A program made the translations under genes and the position numbers. Below, piece after piece: positions 53,830-62,004 of a DNA stretch of 64,000 nucleotides. Source of the DNA: Pseudomonas folii (lineage in GTDB: Bacteria > Pseudomonadota > Gammaproteobacteria > Pseudomonadales > Pseudomonadaceae); assembly GCF_014357575.1 (NCBI RefSeq), contig NZ_JACONW010000003.1:1-64000 (forward strand). The letters run 5' to 3'. The stretch's first letter is position 1, and the number at the start of each line of letters is the position of its first letter. The notes beneath the pieces are model-generated. The model ran no database searches, had not been told where the DNA came from, and saw nothing but the letters and a program-made list of their open reading frames with translations.

Positions 53830-54023
53830 AGGTTGAGATTCATGCTTTCGAGGATGTGTGAGGGTAGATCAATCATGACGTCACTGCTCCCGTCGCCTGG
53901 ATCCTGGCATGTCACAATCGTCCACACTGGCTCACTTCCAGCCAAGCTCGACATCAAGCAACACCAGCAAGGTCGTTACACTCTTATAAGACGTTGGGAC
54001 GCTGCCGATTTTCCAGGAAGATT

Positions 54024-54503
54024 ATGGACATTAGACTGACGAAAACAAAAGACTGGATGCTTTTGAAGCAAGTCCGACTCGCAGCACTTCTGGACACGCC
54101 AACGGCGTTTGGTGTGACTTACCAAACCGCCGCCAAATACACTGACGAACAGTGGAAAGACCGCGCATCGTCAGCCGGAACGGCATTCTGGCTGGCCTTC
54201 GACAGTGACAAACCTGTCGGAATGGTCGGTGCCGCAGTGAGCAGTGCGAATCGCTATAACTTGATCGGAATGTGGATTGCGCCTTCTGCACGCGGCTCTG
54301 GCGTAGCAACTCAGTTGGTTGAGGCCGTGAAAGCTCGCGCGATAGCCCAAGGCTTTGATGGCGTTTTTCTCGACGTCTCTCCAGACAATGCGAGAGCCTC
54401 AAACTTCTATCTAAAGCAGGGTTTTGAATTCCTGGATGAATGGGAACCGTTAGAAAGTCATCCGCATATTTCAGTGCAGACAATGCATTGGTCTGGGAAC
54501 TGA
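54024..54503 (+). CDS. GNAT-family N-acetyltransferase
   Basis: A 159-aa GNAT: MWIAPSARGSGVATQLVEAV acetyl-CoA loop, then VFLDVSPDNARASNFYLKQG. An aggaag Shine-Dalgarno precedes ATG 54024 (MDIRLTKTKDW). The N-terminal LAALLDTPTAFGVTYQTA is typical of a stress/antibiotic-type GNAT subgroup. Acceptor unknown. Confidence 0.85.
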   Translation: MDIRLTKTKDWMLLKQVRLAALLDTPTAFGVTYQTAAKYTDEQWKDRASSAGTAFWLAFDSDKPVGMVGAAVSSANRYNLIGMWIAPSARGSGVATQLVEAVKARAIAQGFDGVFLDVSPDNARASNFYLKQGFEFLDEWEPLESHPHISVQTMHWSGN

Positions 54504-54571
54504 TTCACTGGCTTTCCTGCTTACAGGACGTGCGCAATGGATCGGTAGTCGTCTTCCGCCGAGTAGCACTA

Positions 54572-55381
54572 TCACTGTGATCGACAGGCCATTAGCGCAT
54601 TGAGTTCTCCGTAGGTTTTAGCCTTCAGGTCGTGGGTGTTGAATTGACCGTTTTCCAGGAAACCGCGTGCCAGTCCCTCCATGGCTCCGTACAAAAACTC
54701 CGCGATGGCCGAACCCGCGCTCAATCGCTGGACTCCCATCTGCGCCAAGGCTTCCGGAGTGGCAAGACCCGGCCGCCAGAGCAGGTTGACTGGCAATGTG
54801 GATTCCTGACACACCATGGCAATTTCCCGAGGCTCCACCACGCCTGCAGCGAATAGCCCATCCGCGCCTGCGCTGGCGTACAGCGCAGCGCGCCTTAGTA
54901 GCTCTTCCAATCGCTGCTCAACGGGGAACAAGTTCTTCAGGTAAACGTCGCAGCGCACATTGACGAACAGGTTTATCCCCCGCTCGCCTGCGACTTTTCG
55001 GGCCGTGTCGATTTTTTGGATGAGCAGCTCTGGCGGAGCGACTCCATCCTCGATATTGATACCTACCGCACCGGCGTCAATGACAGTGGCGATGACTTTG
55101 GCAACGTGCTCAAGGTCATCTGAATAGCCCCCTTCGATATCTACAGTCAGCGGCACGCTGAGCACTCGGGACATTGAGGCGACGGTACTGCTCAACAACC
55201 CAATAGGCAGCTTGTCGCCATCTTGATAACCGTGGGCCCAAGCCACCGCCGCGCTGCTGGTGGCGACGGCCTTGCTTCCCAGCCGCTCGGCCTGGCGAGC
55301 GCCACCCGCGTCCGCCACGTTGGCAAGTATCAGCAAACCCTGCTGGTGAAGACTGTGAAAAGTGTCATCCAGTGATGCCAT
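54572..55381 (-). CDS. Isocitrate lyase/PEP mutase-family protein
   Basis: A 269-aa (beta/alpha)8 barrel of the ICL/PEP mutase superfamily: LGSKAVATSSAAVAWAHGYQ, metal-site VDIEGGYSD, GINIEDG, and NVRCDVYL. The methylisocitrate-lyase Cys motif (KKCGH) is absent, so lyase activity on C4-C6 acids is doubtful. It may be a C-C or P-C bond enzyme. Monocistronic. Confidence 0.85.
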   Translation of the reverse strand: MASLDDTFHSLHQQGLLILANVADAGGARQAERLGSKAVATSSAAVAWAHGYQDGDKLPIGLLSSTVASMSRVLSVPLTVDIEGGYSDDLEHVAKVIATVIDAGAVGINIEDGVAPPELLIQKIDTARKVAGERGINLFVNVRCDVYLKNLFPVEQRLEELLRRAALYASAGADGLFAAGVVEPREIAMVCQESTLPVNLLWRPGLATPEALAQMGVQRLSAGSAIAEFLYGAMEGLARGFLENGQFNTHDLKAKTYGELNALMACRSQ

Positions 55382-55774
55382 GAGTATCCGGTTCCTTGTC
55401 GATCATCTTGAAGGGGTGGTTACGCAGGGTAGCCCAGTTAAAGCGATTGGGAGCTTCTACAATATCAGGCAGGAAGGCCGAGAGCGCTCCTTCGCATCAG
55501 TTTGCAAACGAACCAGAGTTGAGCTTGACTCGGCCTGCTAACACCGAGAAGCTGAATCAGTGTAGACAATCAGCACGAGGAAAAATGGCTGGGGCATGCT
55601 CGACCTCAAGCCGCCCCGGTCCATGTCGCCCCCCATACAATGTAAAGCTGAGTACAAGGTAGAAAGCAGTTTCTAGATGAGTAGAATAATTGGAGCATTT
55701 ACCGGCCCGAGCTGCCTTCTTCCAACAGAAGTCATAAAGGGAAGTTTGAAACTGATGATTACTATGGACACCCA
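55382..55774. other. Intergenic stretch holding repeat copy 2
   Basis: About 390 bp between PEP-mutase-like and SUFU genes. It holds the 140-bp repeat and nothing else I can support. Confidence 0.6.
55532..55669. repeat. Diverged 140-bp direct repeat, copy 2
   Basis: Matches 50085-50226: shared blocks include accgagaagctg, tcagtgtagacaatcagcac (copy 1 has small changes), cgacctcaagcc and acaatgtaaagctga. The homology extends a few bases upstream (gagcttgact versus gagctgaccct). Confidence 0.7.
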
Positions 55775-56371
55775 ATGAAACAGCCTCCCAGCCTTCAACT
55801 AAAAACAGTAGCAAAGCACATCCTCAAATTTTTTGGCGGCACGCCAACTGTTCATGCTTACTACGATGACGCTAGAGCAAGGTCGATATCTATCGTCACT
55901 ACGTTCGATACGATAGAGCCCGGTATAAAATCAGTAGGAACCATCGGACTATCTGAAATCTCATTAGCAAACGAAGACGGCACGGAATTTATAACCCGCG
56001 TCGAGCTTTGCTCTGCTGTTCCAGCAAATTTTGAAGCGTGGGAAAATGTAATAGCGTCAGCTGCTTTCTGCATAGAACAAAGAAAAAACCCCGTTATGCT
56101 GGGGTCTTTCCTGGAAAGCGCTGTTGAGGAGTACTTTCCAAAAACCAAGATGCCTCACTTATATTTCTCCATACCTTTTTTATGGAACGATGGCCATTTT
56201 GAAGAATTGATTTTTGATGGAATCAAAATAAACTGGTTACAATGTTTTGCAATTCATGAAATTGAAAAACAATTTATAGATAAAAACGGTAGTGATGCTT
56301 TTGAGGATCTATTGTCAGCACAGGAGACTGATGTGTTCGACATGGAACGTGAGCCTGTCAGGTTATCTTAG
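55775..56371 (+). CDS. SUFU (suppressor of fused)-domain protein
   Basis: A 198-aa AT-rich gene product with the bacterial SUFU fold pattern: TIGLSEISLANEDGTEFITR, VELCSAVPANFEAWENVIAS, HLYFSIPFLWND, INWLQCFAIHEIEKQFI and DAFEDLLS. Bacterial SUFU proteins are predicted immunity proteins of polymorphic toxins. Its stop (TAG) overlaps a GTG that may start the following COQ7-like gene. Confidence 0.75.
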   Translation: MKQPPSLQLKTVAKHILKFFGGTPTVHAYYDDARARSISIVTTFDTIEPGIKSVGTIGLSEISLANEDGTEFITRVELCSAVPANFEAWENVIASAAFCIEQRKNPVMLGSFLESAVEEYFPKTKMPHLYFSIPFLWNDGHFEELIFDGIKINWLQCFAIHEIEKQFIDKNGSDAFEDLLSAQETDVFDMEREPVRLS

Positions 56372-56952
56372 TGAGTTTTGATAAACTCCATGCCCACCAC
56401 CTCGAACAAGGCCTACCCAGCGTGACTGACACTGACTACCCGCCCCTGGGCAACCGTATGATGAAGGTTGACCATGCCGGCGAGCACGGCGCGACCTGCA
56501 TCTACAGCGGCCAGTTATTCATGGCTGGGCTTTTTGCTCCTGGCATGGTGAGTGAACTCAAGGAATTTCTCTCCCATGAACGCCGTCATCGGACTGTCTT
56601 TCAGGCAGAGCTACAGCGGCGCAATTATCCGCGCTGCCGTAGTTACTGGCTGTGCGGTATCGGCGGTCTGGTGTTGGGCCTGGTCACCGGTCTCTGTGGC
56701 CGCAAAGCCATCGTGGCTACCACTGTCGCAGTTGAAAGCGTCGTGCTCAAACACCTGGCTCATCAACTTCATGAGCTGGGCGATATCGATCCACACGCGG
56801 TGGCCGCAATTAAATCGATCGTGGAGGAAGAACAACATCATCACGACCAATCAGCGGCGCAGATTGATGTCAGTGACCCTTGGTTCAGAGCGCTTAACCC
56901 AATGGTGACGGCATGGACTGAAGCCGTAATTTGGATGGGCATGCGCTCTTAG
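56371..56952 (+). CDS. COQ7-like diiron protein, copy 1
   Basis: A 193-aa ferritin-like protein of the demethoxyubiquinone hydroxylase family. Diiron ligands lie in VDHAGEHGA, LSHERRH, TVAVESVV and VEEEQHHHD. It differs from the canonical Pseudomonas Coq7 (MRINHTGEVCAQALYQGQ type), so a role in ubiquinone synthesis is not certain. GTG at 56371 overlaps the upstream stop; GTG at 56422 aligns with the start of copy 2. About 94% identical in protein to 58878-59408. Confidence 0.85.
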   Translation: MSFDKLHAHHLEQGLPSVTDTDYPPLGNRMMKVDHAGEHGATCIYSGQLFMAGLFAPGMVSELKEFLSHERRHRTVFQAELQRRNYPRCRSYWLCGIGGLVLGLVTGLCGRKAIVATTVAVESVVLKHLAHQLHELGDIDPHAVAAIKSIVEEEQHHHDQSAAQIDVSDPWFRALNPMVTAWTEAVIWMGMRS

Positions 56953-56980
56953 AATCAAGCAAAGTTAACGGGTTCCTCCA

Positions 56981-57307
56981 ATGATACGAGTGAATGCAGA
57001 TCTGATTACTGACTGGCAGACATTCCACAAGGTGTTCTCGGACATATTCGGCTTCCCGGGCTTCTACGGGTGCAACATGGACGCGTGGATTGATTGCCTC
57101 TCGTACCTTGATGACCCCAGCGCAGAAATGTCGTCTGTCCATGTTCAACCAGGACAACCGCTATCATTGGTCATCGACAACGCTCAGCGCTTCAAGCAAC
57201 GCTGCCCTGAACAATTTTCAGCGCTGGTGGAGTGCGCTGCTTTTGTAAACTGGCGGGCCGTCGTGGCGGGTGGTGCTCCACTTCTGGCGCTCGCCTTCAA
57301 TGTTTAA
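56981..57307 (+). CDS. Barstar-family protein
   Basis: A 108-aa barstar-fold protein: FGFPGFYGCNMDAWIDCLSY is the barnase-binding helix region typical of the family. No barnase-like RNase gene is in the window. It follows COQ7 copy 1 by 28 bp and may be co-transcribed. Likely an orphan RNase inhibitor/immunity protein. Confidence 0.85.
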   Translation: MIRVNADLITDWQTFHKVFSDIFGFPGFYGCNMDAWIDCLSYLDDPSAEMSSVHVQPGQPLSLVIDNAQRFKQRCPEQFSALVECAAFVNWRAVVAGGAPLLALAFNV

Positions 57308-57360
57308 ATGGTTAACACTGCTGTCACCTTCAGCCAGTCATTTTCCAGGGAGGACACCCA

Positions 57361-58158
57361 GTGCTCATCGCCCACCTGTCAGACCCACATATCAGGCCAA
57401 AAGGCGAACTCTACAAAGGATTGGTGGATTCAAACACGATGTGCAAACAGGCCATCGAGCATCTGAACGCACTGCGCCCGCGCCCGGATGTGGTGATCAT
57501 CACCGGCGATCTGGTAGATGAAGGACAACCGGAAGAGTACGAAATGGCCCGCGCGTTACTGGCGGATATCGAGCAACCGCTGTTGATGATCCCTGGCAAT
57601 CACGATGACCGCGAGTTGTTCAGGTCTGCGTTTGCCCAGGCAGAAAGCGCTACACGCGAAGGGCCGCTGCACTTTGTTGCGTCACACCTTGGCCCCGTTC
57701 GCATCATTGGACTGGATATCACCGTGCCCGACGAACATCACGGTGACATGACCGAAGCAGCACAGGCATGGCTGGAAGCTGCCCTTGCAGAAGAGCCGGA
57801 TCGACCAACCCTGATCATGCTCCACCAGCCGCCATTTTTGAGCGGCATTCCTTACATTGATACGTATGCGTGTATCAATGCGCACCGGCTTGTTCAGGTG
57901 GTCGAGCGCTACCCTGACATCGAGCGAATAGTTTGCGGTCACATCCACCGATCCATGCAACTGCGCTTTGGTGGCTCCCTGTTGTGCACCGCCCCCAGTA
58001 CCACCACAGCCATCGCTTTGGCGCTGGACGCAAATGCTCCGGAAGCCTCTTACGTAGAGCCGCCTGCCCTGCTGTTGCACCACTGGAAACCTGATACGGG
58101 GCTTATCACCCATTGGGTGCCGATCGGCAAATTTCCGGGGCCGTTGCCGTTTGCCTGA
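57361..58158 (+). CDS. CpdA-like metallophosphoesterase
   Basis: A 265-aa calcineurin-like phosphoesterase with all metal motifs: LSDPHI, ITGDLVDEG, PGNHDDR, LHQPPF and GHIHRS. The size and layout match class III cyclic-nucleotide phosphodiesterases (CpdA-like). GTG start with a gggagga Shine-Dalgarno. A cyclic nucleotide substrate is probable but unproven. Confidence 0.88.
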   Translation: MLIAHLSDPHIRPKGELYKGLVDSNTMCKQAIEHLNALRPRPDVVIITGDLVDEGQPEEYEMARALLADIEQPLLMIPGNHDDRELFRSAFAQAESATREGPLHFVASHLGPVRIIGLDITVPDEHHGDMTEAAQAWLEAALAEEPDRPTLIMLHQPPFLSGIPYIDTYACINAHRLVQVVERYPDIERIVCGHIHRSMQLRFGGSLLCTAPSTTTAIALALDANAPEASYVEPPALLLHHWKPDTGLITHWVPIGKFPGPLPFA

Positions 58159-58219
58159 TGGGTGAGCTTCGCACGTATTTTCCGGCAGAACAGTGCCTCT
58201 CCCAAAACGAGGACATCGA

Positions 58220-58666
58220 GTGTCGCCAGTAGATATTCAACTCATCACCACACTGCCTACCCAGACTCAGGAACTGGAAAAACAAGCCGTGGCAGAGGGC
58301 TTCCGGTTTCTCACCCGTTTGGTTGACGAATGGCAGACCGGAGCCAATCGTTTCAGCGCGAAGGGCGAATGCCTTATGGCGGCGTATCTGGGAGACCGTC
58401 TCGTAGGCATTGGTGGCCTGACACGTGACCCGTTTACTCAGGAGAACATCGGCAGGCTACGCAGGGTGTACATCGCTCGTGAGGCAAGAGGCCAGAACAT
58501 CGGAAAGACTTTGGTTGATCGGCTTGTGGAACACGCAACTCAACATTTCCGCATCGTGCGCCTGTCCACTGACACGTCGGATGCGGATGCGTTTTACCTG
58601 CGCTGCGGCTTTCAGCCACTGGATGATGATCACGCTACGCATGTGATGTTTTTGGGGGATGCGTGA
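58220..58666 (+). CDS. GNAT-family N-acetyltransferase
   Basis: A 148-aa GNAT: RRVYIAREARGQNIGKTLVD acetyl-CoA loop and DTSDADAFYLRCGFQPL. GTG start at 58220 has a gagga Shine-Dalgarno; the reading from 58193 does not. The N-terminal KQAVAEGFRFLTRLVDEW is typical of a Pseudomonas GNAT group of unknown acceptor. Confidence 0.83.
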   Translation: MSPVDIQLITTLPTQTQELEKQAVAEGFRFLTRLVDEWQTGANRFSAKGECLMAAYLGDRLVGIGGLTRDPFTQENIGRLRRVYIAREARGQNIGKTLVDRLVEHATQHFRIVRLSTDTSDADAFYLRCGFQPLDDDHATHVMFLGDA

Positions 58667-58877
58667 CGAGGCAAAAGTATAACTTGCTCGGTTCCGGACT
58701 GCTTTCGCGCATAAAGTGGCCAGTACATCGACTGCATTTTCATCCCGAAAATCGACTCTTCCCGGATGAACCCAATCCCACAGACAAGGTGTCGGTGTCA
58801 CAACAGAGCCGAGTCAGGGTCGATGCTGAAAAGAGGATAAACTTATTGTCCGCCATCTCGGACAAGGCACACGTAGC

Positions 58878-59408
58878 GTGACTGAAACTGACTACCCGCC
58901 TCTTGGCAACCGAATAATGAAGGTCGACCACGCCGGCGAGCACGGCGCTATCTGCATCTATAGCGGGCAGTTGTTCATGGCTCGGCTTTTTGCTCCAGGT
59001 ATGGTGAGTGAACTCAAAGAGTTTCTCTCCCATGAGCGCCGTCATCGGACTGTTTTTCAAGCTGAGCTGCAACGGCGCAATTATCCGCGCTGCCGCAGTT
59101 ACTGGCTGTGCGGTATTGGCGGTCTGGTGCTGGGTCTGGTCACCGGCATCTGTGGTCGCAAAGCCATTGTGGCGACCACCGTTGCGGTGGAAAGTGTCGT
59201 GCTCAAACACTTGGCTCATCAGCTTCATGAACTGGGTGATATCGATCCACATGCAGTGGCCGCTATTACTTCGATCGTGGAAGAGGAACAACACCATCAC
59301 GACCAATCAGCGGCGCAGATTGATGTCCGCGATCCTTGGTTCAGAGCGCTTAACCCATTAGTAACGGCATGGACCGAAACCGTGATCTGGATGGGCATGC
59401 GCTCCTGA
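58878..59408 (+). CDS. COQ7-like diiron protein, copy 2
   Basis: A 176-aa protein from a GTG at 58878. It differs from copy 1 at only about ten residues, and all diiron ligands are kept. Most nucleotide differences are synonymous, so both copies appear to be under selection. Upstream in-frame codons still resemble the N-terminus of copy 1 (DKL...HLGQG) but a TGA blocks a full-length start, so this copy is 5'-shortened. No good Shine-Dalgarno. Confidence 0.8.
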   Translation: MTETDYPPLGNRIMKVDHAGEHGAICIYSGQLFMARLFAPGMVSELKEFLSHERRHRTVFQAELQRRNYPRCRSYWLCGIGGLVLGLVTGICGRKAIVATTVAVESVVLKHLAHQLHELGDIDPHAVAAITSIVEEEQHHHDQSAAQIDVRDPWFRALNPLVTAWTETVIWMGMRS

Positions 59409-59493
59409 AACCATGCAAAGCCCAGGGTTGCGACAGCTCTATCATAAACAACGACTGGCCGATCCCGACCCCGTTGGCTAAAGGTTTTCATAC

Positions 59494-59820
59494 ATGCTGA
59501 ACGTACTTTTCGTCTGCGGTAAAAACAGATTGCGCAGCCCGACGGCTGAACATGTTTTTGCAAACTGGCCGGGTGTAACAACGTCATCCGCAGGGGTCGG
59601 TAATGACGCCGACGTTCCAGTGGACTCGGAGCTTATCGAGTGGGCGGAGCTGGTATTCGTCATGGAGCCTGCTCATCGCAGGAAGCTCAAGGCCAGGTTT
59701 GCCAATGCGCTGAAAGACAAGCGAGTTGTTTGCCTCGATATCCCTGACGACTTTGAATACATGCAACCTGAATTGATCGAGATATTGAAAGCGAAGGTTC
59801 ATCGCTTTTTGCCCGTTTGA
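59494..59820 (+). CDS. Short low-molecular-weight protein-tyrosine-phosphatase-like protein
   Basis: A 108-aa protein with the phosphatase loop CGKNRLRS (Cys8-x5-Arg14-Ser) and an acid loop DIPDDFEYM. It is shorter than usual LMW-PTPs (about 150 aa), matching a small subgroup found widely in Proteobacteria. Unrelated to the ArsC at 10354 except in fold. Substrate unknown. Confidence 0.83.
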   Translation: MLNVLFVCGKNRLRSPTAEHVFANWPGVTTSSAGVGNDADVPVDSELIEWAELVFVMEPAHRRKLKARFANALKDKRVVCLDIPDDFEYMQPELIEILKAKVHRFLPV

Positions 59821-59829
59821 GGAGGGGTG

Positions 59830-59854
59830 TTGTCAGGGCTGGCTGCCCTGACAA
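59830..59854. terminator. Bidirectional hairpin between convergent genes
   Basis: Perfect 9-bp stem TTGTCAGGG/CCCTGACAA with a 7-nt loop, between the convergent phosphatase and P-loop genes. Only a weak U-tract. Confidence 0.55.
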
Positions 59855-59873
59855 TCGTAAATCAACTGATGAA

Positions 59874-60359
59874 TTACGGACGGTGAACCCGAATATCCAG
59901 CCCCTCCTCCGGCGTTGGCGTCTGAAAATATCGAGTGATCAAATCAAACTCTGCGTCGGTTGCCGCAAAGTCATGCCCGCCGTGTGCATTGCGGGCATGC
60001 AACCTGGCACGGCAAATATCATCCTCCACGTCCAGATAGTGCAAGCAGTGTCCTACCCCGCCTGACTCCGCCAGACCGCGTAACCACTCACGGTCTGCAC
60101 GAGTATTGCCAGGGAAATCCAGAACAACACTGATACCCGACTGCACTATATCAATAACCAACGGGCGCAAAACATCGCGAATTCGATGTGCAAATTGCAC
60201 ATAGTCGGTCACTGATTTGATCTCGCCAGGGTAAAGCCTTGAGAGCCAATGATCCTCACTCAGCAGTATTGCTGAATGCTCTGCGACGAGTGCCTTCGCA
60301 AGCGTTGATTTGCCCGAGGCGATCTTGCCGCACATGAGATGAAGTTTCGCAGTAGGCAT
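59874..60359 (-). CDS. P-loop kinase-like ATPase (zeta-toxin/AAA_33 type)
   Basis: A 161-aa P-loop protein: Walker A CGKIASGKSTLAK near residue 11, a catalytic-looking LLSEDHWLSRLYPGE, VVLDFPGNTRADREW, and RLHARNAHGG. This is the small-molecule or aminoglycoside-phosphotransferase-like/zeta-like kinase pattern. No antitoxin-type partner is next to it. Substrate unknown. Confidence 0.8.
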   Translation of the reverse strand: MPTAKLHLMCGKIASGKSTLAKALVAEHSAILLSEDHWLSRLYPGEIKSVTDYVQFAHRIRDVLRPLVIDIVQSGISVVLDFPGNTRADREWLRGLAESGGVGHCLHYLDVEDDICRARLHARNAHGGHDFAATDAEFDLITRYFQTPTPEEGLDIRVHRP

Positions 60360-60407
60360 CGACCTGTCCTGTTTTCAAAATGTGGTGGGTATCTGCTTGA
60401 ATCACAC

Positions 60408-60866
60408 TCAAAGATCCCGCCCCATCAGCCAGTGTTCCTTATCCCACGCCTGAAAACACTCCAGAACCTGCCAGCCGCGCTTGGCGTAGTACTCATGGCG
60501 GTCATGGGTGTGCAGATACAGCCGCGTGTTGCCGTTGGCCTTCGCTGCGGTGCAAATGCCCTCGATCAGTTGTTCCGCCAGACCTTGCTGTCGCGCATGC
60601 GGGGCGATGAAAACACAGGCCAGCCATGGGCCCAGCTCCGGGCGTTCAGCCAAGTCATTTCTAGCCAGCGCAGCGCCGCCCAGCAATTGCCCATCCTCGA
60701 CGGCAATCAGGCATTGCCAGTCACCATTAACCTGCCCCTCGGCAAATTCACGCTGCCAGTCATTCAATGAATGACCGACGTACTCATATGCAAATTGTTC
60801 GTGCAGCCACTGTGCGAAAGTGTTGCTGTACTGCATATCGTCGCGCAGCCAGATCAGGCGGAGCAT
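60408..60866 (-). CDS. GNAT-family N-acetyltransferase
   Basis: A 152-aa GNAT: VFIAPHARQQGLAEQLIEGI acetyl-CoA loop and RLYLHTHDRHEYYAKRGWQV. ATG 60866 (MLRLIWLRDDMQ) follows an aaagga Shine-Dalgarno; the long reading to 61088 overlaps the divergent promoter. Divergent from the RimJ-like GNAT at 61045. Confidence 0.85.
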   Translation of the reverse strand: MLRLIWLRDDMQYSNTFAQWLHEQFAYEYVGHSLNDWQREFAEGQVNGDWQCLIAVEDGQLLGGAALARNDLAERPELGPWLACVFIAPHARQQGLAEQLIEGICTAAKANGNTRLYLHTHDRHEYYAKRGWQVLECFQAWDKEHWLMGRDL

Positions 60867-61044
60867 TTGGGATTCCTTTTTGTTTACTTCCAATGAGTTC
60901 ATTATTTCCATCACCACAAGTCTGGTGTATTTCTCACCCGGATCAGTATCTGGCGGATCATTGCTGCGAACCCACTCGACATCCAGAGTCGCACTCTGCA
61001 AAAGTATCAACCGATGACCGATGCCGCTCCAAGGACTTCTTGCA

Positions 61045-61602
61045 ATGGACAGCCCGCATACACTGCAAACCGCTCGCTTGACACTCACTCCGCTGCAACT
61101 GGCCGACGCCTCCGATATCCAGCAGCTATTCCCCCACTGGGAAGTGGTCCGCTACCTCGACAGTCGGGTGCCATGGCCTTACCCGGATGACGGCGCACTG
61201 ACGTATGTTAGTGACGTCGTGCTCCCGGCCATCGCGGCAGGACGCGAATGGCACTGGATGATCCGCTTGGGATCGGAGTTGTCACAGAGCATAGGCAGCA
61301 TCAGTCTGTACGATCACCCAGGCAACAACCGGGGCTTCTGGCTCGCCCCGCAATGGCAGGGCAAAGGCTACATCCGTGAGGCCTGCAAGGTCATTAACGC
61401 GTACTGGTTTGAAACGCTGGCACGCCCGGTTATGCAAGTCCCCAAAGCGGTGGACAACCAGGCGTCGCGCAAGGTCTCACAGCACGAAGGCATGCGCTTG
61501 ATCGAAACAAGGGAAGGCCATTTTGTATCGGGGCCGATGCTCAAGGAAATATGGGAGATGACGCGTGCCGAATGGTTGAGCAGAACAGCAACATGCGAGT
61601 AG
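61045..61602 (+). CDS. RimJ/RimL-type GNAT acetyltransferase
   Basis: A 185-aa GNAT of the RimJ/RimL group: LQTARLTLTPLQLADASDIQ N-terminus, SISLYDHPGNNRGFWLAPQW, GKGYIREACKVINAYWFE. ATG 61045 preferred (aagga upstream). Acceptor may be a protein N-terminus or small amine; unknown. Confidence 0.83.
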   Translation: MDSPHTLQTARLTLTPLQLADASDIQQLFPHWEVVRYLDSRVPWPYPDDGALTYVSDVVLPAIAAGREWHWMIRLGSELSQSIGSISLYDHPGNNRGFWLAPQWQGKGYIREACKVINAYWFETLARPVMQVPKAVDNQASRKVSQHEGMRLIETREGHFVSGPMLKEIWEMTRAEWLSRTATCE

Positions 61603-61612
61603 AGGTAAACCT

Positions 61613-61897
61613 GTGGAACTGAGAATATCCGAAGCAGCCGACTGGCATTTATTTGAAGTGATCGCCCGAAAGCTTGAGCACAGCCTCAAAGGCGTCTGGA
61701 CACAAAAAGCCGACGGCCTTGAAGAGCGTTATTGGGATTTGCTGGTAGGCGATCAGACCATCACGCTGCACCTTGAACATTATTTGGGTATCAGCTTGTT
61801 CAATACGCAGCAGGATCAACCGACAGATCTGCTTGAAATGGCTCATCGTTTATTGGCAGCTGATTTCCCGGTGGCGTTTGAGCAAGACTCGTTATAA
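61613..61897 (+). CDS. Small hypothetical protein
   Basis: A 94-aa protein (MELRISEAADWHLFEVIARK ... YWDLLVGDQTITLHLEHYLG) with a GTG start 11 bp after the preceding GNAT stop and a gaggtaa Shine-Dalgarno. Probably co-transcribed with it. I do not recognise the family. Confidence 0.65.
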   Translation: MELRISEAADWHLFEVIARKLEHSLKGVWTQKADGLEERYWDLLVGDQTITLHLEHYLGISLFNTQQDQPTDLLEMAHRLLAADFPVAFEQDSL

Positions 61898-62004
61898 ATC
61901 TAACGTCCTCGATCTACGTACCTGAAGCGCGCAATACCGTGAATACATCGGTTAACCGAATTCATGTAATTATTCCCCCATCAATGGACTGACTGGAGAC
62001 ACCG

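Noticed and set aside
53833..54039. 68-codon ORF overlapping the GNAT start
   Set aside because: Overlaps a well-supported gene and lacks a clear ribosome-binding site; could be a remnant but not supported.
56371..56952. Canonical Coq7 (ubiquinone biosynthesis)
   Set aside because: Lacks the conserved RINHTGEVCAQALYQGQ-type N-terminal block of Pseudomonas Coq7; only the diiron framework is shared, so no gene symbol was given.
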